NCBI RefSeq assembly: GCF_018812025.1
Contig: NC_063044.1
Location: 45,996,077-46,060,076, forward strand
Source of the DNA: Megalobrama amblycephala
Lineage: Eukaryota; Chordata; Actinopteri; Cypriniformes; Xenocyprididae
Direction: 5' to 3'
DNA: 64,000 nt
Below the pieces are notes generated by a model. It was not told the origin of the DNA and did not search any database. It saw only the letters and a list, made by a program, of their open reading frames with translations. Shown one piece after another: positions 57,801-64,000 of the stretch; positions within the stretch are counted from its first letter, which is position 1, and each line of letters starts with the position of its first letter. Made by a program: the position numbers and the translations under genes.

Positions 57801-60276
57801 TGCATTTTACTTTGGTGATAAATGGCTAAAATGTAAAGTTAGCAATGCTAGAACTGATATGTAGCATCTGCGTGTGAGTGAGGCGCCTGCGCGATCAATT
57901 GGATTTAATAAAATAAACATAAATATTTTAAGAAAATAAAGAAAACGAATACAACGTGAGCGTAGCCTGTACTAGCTCTACTCTTCTTTTGTTTTGTTAA
58001 TCTGTTAATTATTTCAGTGAAATATATTTCATGTAGTCCTATTTTTTTATTCCTTGTAGGCTATATTATTCTATTTTTCTCTGCGTTGCAGGTGCATGAT
58101 GTGTGAAACCTTATGTACTGTTGATGTTGCCATTTGCACATCCAAAGCGAAATGCCTTGAAAGAAGACATGCATCTATTCTAATTTTCTAATTTTAATTT
58201 GACATTTTAATCATGTCGTTTAATGGTTAATGATCAGTTAGTGAGTGATTGTCAGTCAGGAAAATAATCTAAAATGCTCTCATAACAATTCTCCACCAGA
58301 TTTACTGTGCTGCACGCAAGTTCCCGTTGACTCAAAAACGTGCGTACATGAGCTGAGACCTGACGTGAGATTTGATCGTAGTCACCGCTCATGCTCATAT
58401 TGATAAATGCATGGAAACGAACGTACGCTACCACCAAAACTGGATATTACATACATTTAAAACACAATTATTCAACAAACAAATAATTGCTCTCATTTTA
58501 AATTTCTTACCAGTCTCACTTCCACAGACGAGGCTTTATCAGACCCGCCTCGCCCTCCCAGCTCCTCCAATCCCCGTCCCTTCAATGAGCCCACAACCCC
58601 ATGAGAATCTTTCTCACGCTGTGCATGAGACGGGTTTGAGTGGGCGTGGCTGTGGGCATGGCCTTGACCAGAGTGCGGGCTCCAGTTAGCCAGGCTGGTT
58701 TCATTGAGGCTTGGCGGCGGGCTGGTTGGAATGTCAAAGTCTGTGTTCTTCCTGTACTCGTCCCCTCCTCCGAGTTTAGGAGAGGGGTTGGAATACTCAT
58801 CCTGGGATTTCCATACTCCCTCATTCGCCTGCCTGATTAAACCATATAAAAGCACTCAAAATGATGAAGAGCAAAATTGAGATACAGTCAGACCGTGTGG
58901 TTAGACTAGGAATGATTAAATCACTGCAGTCAGTAAGTGTTTGTCTACCTCCTCAGTGTGGTGAGAGTGTCTGTGATAGATTTGCAGCGTTTAAGTAGGG
59001 CGTCCAGTCTGTGTGGCTCCTCCTTCAGGAATTTCACAGCTTCCACTTCCACTCGTAACACCACCCGCATTTTACTCTGGAGCCCTGGGAACTGATCTGA
59101 ATGAGAGAGACAAAGAGAAAAACAGTGAACGAGCATCGCAGACTCTCTTCTGTAACTAAACAGAGCTGAGGTTCAAGTGTCTGGATGTGAAGGACAGAAA
59201 TGAGTCTCACTCTTCAGCTCTGTAAGAGTCTCTCCCAGTTTCCTCAGCAGCGAGCTTTTTTCCTCCAGCTCCTGCACTGTCACATGTCGGTGATTGACAG
59301 ACATCTCCTTCTGGATTTCCTCCACTGACTTCTCCAGATCACTGTCAACACAAACATCCTCTCATTAGTTTTTATTACATATTGATTGTTTCAGAAAAAG
59401 CACAAACCTCACATGGTTTGTAAAATGTCACTAATGACTTGTTGCTGAAGTTATTATAAAGCATCTCAGTTTTATTACACAGAAGGGAATCTTGCACTTT
59501 TTAATGGTTATGACATTTAAAAGTTCAAAAATGTAGAAAGAGACGAGTGTGAAAATCCCAAGCCCGCTGCAGCGTCGGCACGCATTTGAATAAGTGTCAG
59601 TGAAGCAGGGTGTATTAGCACTAAACGACTGAGACACAGTCAGAGTGTTTACACTCAAAATCCAATTTAACCACGTAAAATAAATCCACCCCCCACAAAA
59701 CGGTTTGTTACAAACAGCGTCCCGTTAATAATTGAATCACATCAACTGGCTGTTAGCTATACTTAATAACTGCTATCAATTAAAAGCAACACGAATGATC
59801 TGGCAGCGAGTTGAAGAGGCGGATTTAGTCACCCCGCTGCTTTTAATTGGAACAAAATAAATCAATGAGATGCTATTCGTTGTTTTTACAAGCTAACGGT
59901 GAGGTGTAGGTCTGCAGGTCTTTAAACGAGACTGTGTGTATACCTCATTGTTATGCATTCATTCACGTTGAGGTATGAGCTGATGAGAACCTGTGCAATA
60001 AAAATAACTGGGAAATAATTTTTTTGCCCATTATGCAGCAGTGTCACTATGCTAGCACCCCAGAACTGCATTATCAGCACATATTGTGTGTGAGACGCAC
60101 TGCAGTTGCTGTATGATGAGTTCTTCCTCATTCAGGTACTTGAGTCTCTCCTCCTCCACCAGGAGGCGCTGTCTCTGGAGAGGGTCTTCCTGTTTCCTCA
60201 GTGCATCAGACAGACGCAGACTCAGCTCTGTCTCTGTCCTCTTCAGTAGACTGCGTATGGAATCCTGGTTCTGTAA
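45335..60276 (-). CDS. srcin1: SRC kinase signaling inhibitor 1 (p140Cap), C-terminal part
   Basis: Exons on -: 60276-60101, 59341-59211, 59096-58949, 58832-58511, 56994-56581, 55735-55583, 50930-50868, 50772-50011, 48806-48693 and 45805-45335 (stop TAA), plus two tentative small exons at 53605-53568 and 53070-53013. p140Cap is a scaffold that binds Csk, Src and cortactin, restrains Src, and acts in adhesion and dendritic spines. Seen: coiled-coil start (RQRLLVEEERLKYLNEEELI), FPGLQSKMRVVLRVEVEAVK, KEEPHRLDALLKRC, DINRLLEETQAELMKAIPDL, RRGSDELTVARYRTEKPSKS with a PPPPPPRR SH3-type site, VKLRRSISEAPRPASTPPT, and TYRRLDSLEETIRELELSLM. KIAA1217 is the closest alternative, but PRPASTPP and GGKALSRLKHLQQ favour SRCIN1. 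The N-terminal exons are outside the window. Confidence 0.9.
45806..48692 (-). other. srcin1: Last intron of srcin1
   Basis: 2.9 kb. It holds a degenerate dispersed repeat at about 46940-47150 (GATCATATGACACTGAAGAC). Other frames here, such as 46114-46314, 46248-46541 and 47308-47508, have no recognisable homology. Confidence 0.6.
48490..48692. repeat. Degenerate ATAGAATG/GATAGA simple repeat
   Basis: Imperfect tandem GATAGAATGATAGA-type units over about 200 bp, ending close to the donor of the penultimate srcin1 exon. Confidence 0.8.
48693..48806 (-). CDS. srcin1: srcin1 penultimate exon
   Basis: 38 codons, phase 0 at both ends: TSGGKALSRLKHLQQSGSEK then VKTSKQREEFLKNQGQQQ, with good CTCAG acceptor and GTATGA donor. 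Basic, helical. Confidence 0.85.
48807..50010 (-). other. srcin1 intron, no further feature
   Basis: About 1.2 kb. No repeat or exon recognised; short frames at 49336-49632 and 49752-50054 look spurious. Confidence 0.6.
50011..50772 (-). CDS. srcin1: Large srcin1 exon with TYRRLDSLEETIRELE
   Basis: 254 codons. Acceptor TATATTTCAG before MQHGMSSSPVPQIV. Conserved YFSHIVRTPRLSLWKQDL and STYRRLDSLEETIRELELSL. A proline-rich end (NRPIVPPKPS) ends at AAG|GTTCAA, a weak donor chosen because it alone gives the phase-0 exit the next exon needs. The open frame continues to 49867, but that stretch lacks protein character. Confidence 0.85.
50868..50930 (-). CDS. srcin1: Small srcin1 exon
   Basis: 21 codons in phase 0 (QLTPSKSGLHEHSSDFTEKSL is 21 residues), GTAAGA donor, tandem CAGCAG acceptor. 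It is separated by a short intron from the large exon at 50772. Confidence 0.55.
51006..52634. mobile_element. TTAA-type foldback (family C) split by a hAT insertion
   Basis: Left end AACAGTTCACTCAGAAATGA with TCATTTACTCGCCCTC, right end GAGGGTGAGTTAATGATGAC with TTTACTTGAACTATCCCTTT. The interior is interrupted at 51490-52421 by a hAT-like element. It lies in a srcin1 intron. Confidence 0.72.
51482..52429. mobile_element. hAT-like element nested in a foldback MITE
   Basis: Element 51490-52421, ends CAGTGCCGGCCCTCCC and (inverse) CAGTGCAACTGCCGATCC. It is flanked by AGTCCCAT (51482-51489) and AGTCTTAT (52422-52429), 6 of 8 identical. No transposase frame. Confidence 0.78.
53013..53070 (-). 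CDS. srcin1: Tentative small srcin1 exon
   Basis: A strong pyrimidine tract (CCCCCCTGCCCTCTCCCAG) precedes it and a GTAACA donor follows. In the frame that exits in phase 0 it reads KHPPPSSLQLLPHLPLAGQ, which fits the phase-0 exon at 50930-50868. It needs a partner exon ending with two bases. Confidence 0.4.
53568..53605 (-). CDS. srcin1: Tentative 38-nt srcin1 microexon
   Basis: It has a consensus GTAAGT donor. Read in phase 0 from an AG at 53606-53607 it gives QTDFVVLVEWMT and ends with two bases. That is exactly the phase needed by the 53070-53013 exon, whose upstream neighbour otherwise ends in phase 0. The acceptor is weak (no pyrimidine tract). Not recognised from the family. Confidence 0.28.
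53606..55582 (-). other. srcin1 intron packed with nested repeats
   Basis: It contains the three-layer nest at 54128-55075 and a (TA)n run near 54052-54074. No well-supported exon beyond the tentative ones. Confidence 0.6.
54128..55075 (+). mobile_element. Three-level nested transposon cluster
   Basis: The outer dispersed repeat (54128-54258 and 54908-55075) is split by an element with 19-bp perfect inverted ends GGTAACACTTTACTTAAAG (54259-54277 and inverse ending 54907). Inside it sits a TTAA-type family C foldback (54272-54587, paired arms around CCATTGACTTCCATAGTA). Confidence 0.75.
55583..55735 (-). CDS. srcin1: srcin1 exon with KLRRSISEAPRPASTPPT
   Basis: 51 codons, phase 0 at both ends, ending ...KLAAELE before GTGAGC. 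KLRRSISE is a basophilic phosphorylation-type motif conserved in SRCIN1 homologues as I recall them. Confidence 0.92.
55736..56580 (-). other. srcin1 intron, AT-rich
   Basis: Low-complexity AATTAATT/AATGAATG stretch near 55950-56110; no feature otherwise. Confidence 0.6.
56581..56994 (-). CDS. srcin1: srcin1 exon with LLEETQAEL helix and proline-rich SH3 site
   Basis: 138 codons, phase 0 at both ends. Order: AERDWEEKRASLTQYSAQDI, RLLEETQAELMKAIPDLDFA, an NQNQNQNQSQ repeat, GSRRGSDELTVARYRTEKPS, SPPPPPPRRSFPSSPGLTTR and SGEMIIPGKTMK. The PPPPPPRR cluster is the expected SH3 ligand. Confidence 0.93.
57143..57375 (-). repeat. Dispersed cyprinid DNA-transposon fragment, inverted
   Basis: It starts ACTGTTCAAAAGTTTGGGAA and contains ATCATTACTCCAGTTTTCAG, the inverse of the block at about 2660. 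Confidence 0.75.
57405..58445. mobile_element. Possible DNA transposon with degenerate inverted ends
   Basis: Left CATTTATTAAACGAACGTAG and right ATTGATAAATGCATGG...CGAACGTACGCT look like diverged inverted ends. CpG-rich end regions contrast with the AT-rich core. No target duplication identified. Confidence 0.4.
58511..60276 (-). CDS. srcin1: srcin1 exons encoding the central coiled coil and linker
   Basis: Four exons (60276-60101, 59341-59211, 59096-58949, 58832-58511), phases 0/2, 2/1, 1/2, 2/0. They encode the coiled-coil block LLKRTETEL...LLVEEERLKYL, then DLEKSVEEIQKEMSVNHRHV, LEEKSSLLRKLGETLTELKN and QFPGLQSKMRVVL. The last exon is a less conserved linker with DFDIPTSPPPSLNETSLANW and a His-rich run (GHAHSHAHSNPSHAQ). 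Confidence 0.92.
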
Positions 60277-60496
60277 CTACACGCAAACACATAGACATTT
60301 TAAGAATGACCCATCATTGTATTTGCTTAAAGTCATAGTTCATCCAAAAATGTTAAGAAGCAAACATAGTGTGAAAGTCAACTAGATGCACAACAACTTT
60401 CATTGTAAGTACAAAAACAGAGGAAACATTGTTAAAAATATCTGCTTTTGTGTTCCACATAAGAATACTAGTCATAAAATCTTTTGTAAAACTATC

Positions 60497-61684
60497 AGAG
60501 GTTCTCAACCAGGGGGCCTCAGCAAATTTCCAATGGGGCTGCAGGATGACTTTAAAATTAAAAAATGAAATTTAAACATATATATTATATAAGCCTGAGT
60601 TTAAAATATTCTAGCTGACCCCCCCAGAGTGAGTTTTTTTTAGGCGACCGTTATTTTAGAACATTTGCCCTTATTGTTTCCATACCGACGCGTCATGCTT
60701 GTCACAAACTTGCTTACCATGACATCAACTATCTGATATTCCGATTCTCAAATATGTGTAAGTGAGTGTGTTTTGTCGTTTGAAAAACTTTATAAATGAT
60801 CTTTATCTTGACCTATAACGTGAGATGGGCACCGCCATCTTAGTTTGAGCCGCAGTTCGAAAAGTCCTGTCAGTCGGATTTACAGCATGTGAATTCATCA
60901 GTTTCTCCCGAAATACATGCAAATAAGTGGCTGGTGAACTGGAAGAATAATAAAGTAAACTTTATAGTTACTCTACTATGTGTGTCTGATATGAATAAAC
61001 GTCGGCAAATTATATTTGAATGGATTGGTATTGCTGCTTCCACTGATGTCTGACATCAGTGTGAATTTTATAGACTCTAAATGTATTGTTTTACTGGTGC
61101 TTTTGTGTATTTAAATGCCTGAAACCTTAAAAAAAACATTATGCGGCTAAAAACACTGCATAGTTGTGATATATGACAAGCGCTGAGCGCGTTCGTCTCG
61201 CAGCCAAAGCATGAAAGCACAGTTTGAATCTGACAGTTGAATGTGACATCACTGAACGTTTTAAATCCCATACGTGGGACCGTACCGCTCAAAAGGTTAA
61301 AACAAAATAAAATGCACCACCATGGAATTATAATGTTCTATCTGCATTTTGAGCTTTTGAGATATTAAGCTTCAAAGTTTTTGCATTCCATACACCTTTG
61401 TGGATAAACCCTTTTTGTTTTCTAAAAGAAAGTCCCAAAACGTACACAAAAAAAAATCCATCACATTTTAAATAAGTTGTCACGGAATAAGAATATGCGA
61501 ATAACCCAATTTTGACAAAAAATGTCAGATAGAACCTTATAATTGCAAGGGGACGAATGCTCAAAAACAAACCATTAAATTATTAACTATCCATCCATCC
61601 ATTCTCCAAACAGGAATACTGTAAATATTTAGCCTATTGTGTTGGACAGTGGAGGCTTTCAAGTCAAAAAGTTTGAGAACCACT
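60497..61684. mobile_element. hAT-like element with GGTTCTCAACC ends
   Basis: Left CAGAGGTTCTCAACCAGGGG and right GTTTGAGAACCACTG are inverted, the same family as the one in the mlx last intron (14094-15088). No transposase frame and no exact 8-bp duplication found. Confidence 0.65.
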
Positions 61685-63074
61685 GCTTTGAAGTGATTTA
61701 TATATGTAGGACATGTTCCTGGATTTAAGTATAAGGCTATGAATGGTTGTTAAGCATTACGGTCTTCAGATGTTTCAATGTGAGAGATTTTATGGAAAGC
61801 TACGCTGCTTAGGAGTTCAGCATTTTACAGAAGGTCAGCTGTCACAATCTTTCACAACACACCCATCAGATGACTAATATATGTGCACAGAGGTAACACT
61901 GACCTGTCTTTGACCATATGCAGCTGTCATACTGAATGTGAAGATATGATAGCATAGACCTGACCTTGCAAGAGCGTGTGTATAAGTGTATATACAGTAC
62001 AGTGTAAGTCTCTACGCACAGCATGTCCTTGATAGGGTTAATGATGTATTGTATTCGTTTAAGGTCTCTTGAATGCCCTAATGACTGTGAGTAAATGTGC
62101 ATCCACGTCCTTGAGTTTATTTTCTAGTATTTTAAATCGGTGTATGTCGAAGGACTTGTGGGAGTTGGAATGCAAGACATCACCATAATTTTGTGATGCG
62201 CAAGCATTCTGCAGCCAGTGTTTGTTTGCCCTGAGAGGAAAACCGGCTGGACTTTGTCACTTGCATAGTGCCGATAATGAGAAAAGTGTGTGAAACCGTG
62301 TTTTTGTGTAATGTACGTGAGTGTGTGCGTGTGTACGATCTGATTTTAGTGTCGTTTGGAGGTAGTTCTTCCTCAAGCTGAATTATTTATGAGTCTCATG
62401 CATTATTCAACATATCCATGTCTCCTAGGTAACAGGATGAGGGCAGGGGCCGTGTCTCGAGCTCTGGCATTCAGGCAGGTAATTGTCTAACTCAGCAATC
62501 TGCTGTTGTCATGACACCAGTGGCTTGGCTCTCGACATCAAAGCAATTGACACCAATCTTGCCATCTTAACGTGACGCGTTCCCAGACTGTTACATCTCC
62601 TCTACTTTTCTATCCATTTGCCTCTTTGTCTTCCATCTCACATCCACCCTAAAATTGGGGCAAAGTGTGTCATATGTTTCGAAACTGCAAAAAAATGACA
62701 TCTTAATGAGTTTAATCCGTCTTTTTGACTTGTTTTCCCATACGAATATATAAAAATCTCTTAATCTGATGTCAGCTTACCAGAGAAGCAACACTACACA
62801 AGATATTTAGGCTTTTCATGGATTGTATCTTTAATACTTGCTAGACTTTACACTATAAACTTCTTTATACTTAAAACAAGTGAAAAATCTACCAGTGCAG
62901 TAAGACAAAATACATTAAAAACACAATTTATGAAAAGAAGTCTTAACGTCTTACGCAGTGTTGCTTCTTCTGAAATTTTATCTTGTTTTAAGACTTTTTA
63001 GATATTTCACATGAAAAATTTTAGAGAAAAAAAAAAAAACATTTTTTTTTGTAGCTCTGAATGGCTACATAGCC

Positions 63075-63543
63075 TTAAAGGTGCTACAGAGGATGTTTTG
63101 TTTTATACATTTTTGCAATATTACTTGAAACTGTCTTTATTCACTGATAAAAGACTATTTATTAGGTTCACTGAAAGGAATAATACCAATATACATCATC
63201 TGTGCATGAGATAGGGCCTTAAAAACATCAACGTTTATGTGATCATCGCGTAAACGGTTGGCCCTCTGGCTTGTTAATCACTGCCATTACGTTCCTTGTG
63301 AGAGACGTGCGCGCTCCAGTAACGTTACACACTCCAAAGGGGCCGCATGCAATGTTTTGCACAGCGAATGCCGGTGGTAAACAAACACTTGTGTTCCAAT
63401 ACTCATGCACGAGTTTTGGGAGGCGTTCCCTCGAAATGAGCTATGAAGGAGGGGGGTTGTTCTTACGCATGCGATCATTTCAAAAACTCACTAACAGTCT
63501 TTGGTTTCTCAGTTGTCGAAAACATCCTCTATAACACCTTTAA
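63075..63543 (-). mobile_element. TTAA-bounded element, family B, copy 2
   Basis: TTAA at 63075-63078 and 63540-63543, ends AGGTGCTACAGAGGATG and CATCCTCTATAACACCT. Reverse orientation relative to 7268-7881, with one instead of about three copies of the internal 58-bp unit. Confidence 0.85.
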
Positions 63544-64000
63544 ATATTTGATATTACTGAGGCCTAATTTTTTTCTGAGATTACTGAGATCATGCAATCA
63601 AAAATCAAAAACATTAAGGCCACGTACACACTACAGCTAAATTCGGTTGTCAGTTCACCTTTTAGTGCTTAATCGCGTTCTGTACACACACAGTTCAGTA
63701 AAAAACGGGAGTGACAACCGCATTCTACATATCGATGCAGCATTAATGACATACAATGGTGACAGAAAACAAATTACTGCACTAAACTCAATAACGGAAA
63801 GGCTGCGCGATCCTGTCAAGATGGCGAATAAACAAAGAAGTTACCCAGAACTCAATGCGGCGTGACGTCAGATTCGTATTCTCTATACAAGCATAAACAA
63901 AACACGACGCCTCTGTCGACTGTGTTAGTGTGTTTAGTTAAATTGCTAAAAATAACGAGTGTTTTGTCACTTTATATTACTTTGGTCATGATAACGGATA

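Larger units (their letters stand above)
60277..64000 (-). other. srcin1: srcin1 intron continuing beyond the window
   Basis: No exon found upstream of 60276. It holds a hAT-like element (60497-61684), a repeat at about 62710-63010, and a TTAA family B element (63075-63543). The tail 63600-64000 has no feature I can name. Confidence 0.6.

Overview
The window is vertebrate nuclear DNA, most likely from a cyprinid (zebrafish/carp-type) teleost. It holds multi-exon genes with GT-AG introns and AATAAA-type polyadenylation signals. AT-rich introns and intergenic DNA are crowded with small foldback DNA transposons of the kind typical of cyprinid genomes. I see no bacterial, viral or CRISPR-like content, and no tRNA or rRNA gene. 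The species cannot be fixed from the sequence alone.

Layout. (1) About 1-6530, + strand: the last three coding exons of retreg3 (FAM134C, an ER-phagy receptor) and its 3' UTR; the 5' part lies outside the window. (2) 8565-12575, + strand: complete psmc3ip (HOP2), 8 coding exons, 213 aa. (3) 19357 down to about 12545, - strand: complete mlx (Max-like protein X), 8 coding exons, 247 aa, converging on psmc3ip with overlapping polyadenylation signals. (4) 19360-24435: intergenic DNA made largely of nested transposons, plus the fmnl1 leader. (5) 24436-40550, + strand: complete fmnl1 (formin-like 1), 26 coding exons, 1086 aa, reading-frame phases consistent throughout. (6) 60276 down to about 41050, - strand: the C-terminal part of srcin1 (p140Cap), at least ten exons in the window, with a 3' UTR of about 4.3 kb that converges on fmnl1; the N-terminal exons lie beyond position 64000.

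The order retreg3 > psmc3ip > < mlx matches the human 17q21 arrangement (remembered, not checked). FMNL1 and SRCIN1 also lie on human 17q, so this looks like a conserved syntenic block. The genes do not form one pathway: ER-phagy, meiotic recombination, glucose-responsive bHLHZip transcription, actin nucleation, and Src/adhesion signalling.

The most interesting non-coding structure is the transposon stratigraphy. Several elements can be resolved with target-site duplications: hAT-type 8-bp, TTAA-type and TA-type, many nested in one another. Two regulatory candidates are an E2F-like palindrome upstream of psmc3ip and a strong CTCF-like motif at the mlx start. An inverted MITE pair brackets fmnl1 exons 14-20. 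Three tandem NAGNAG splice acceptors occur in three genes. I found no convincing previously undescribed system; the findings are candidates at that modest scale.
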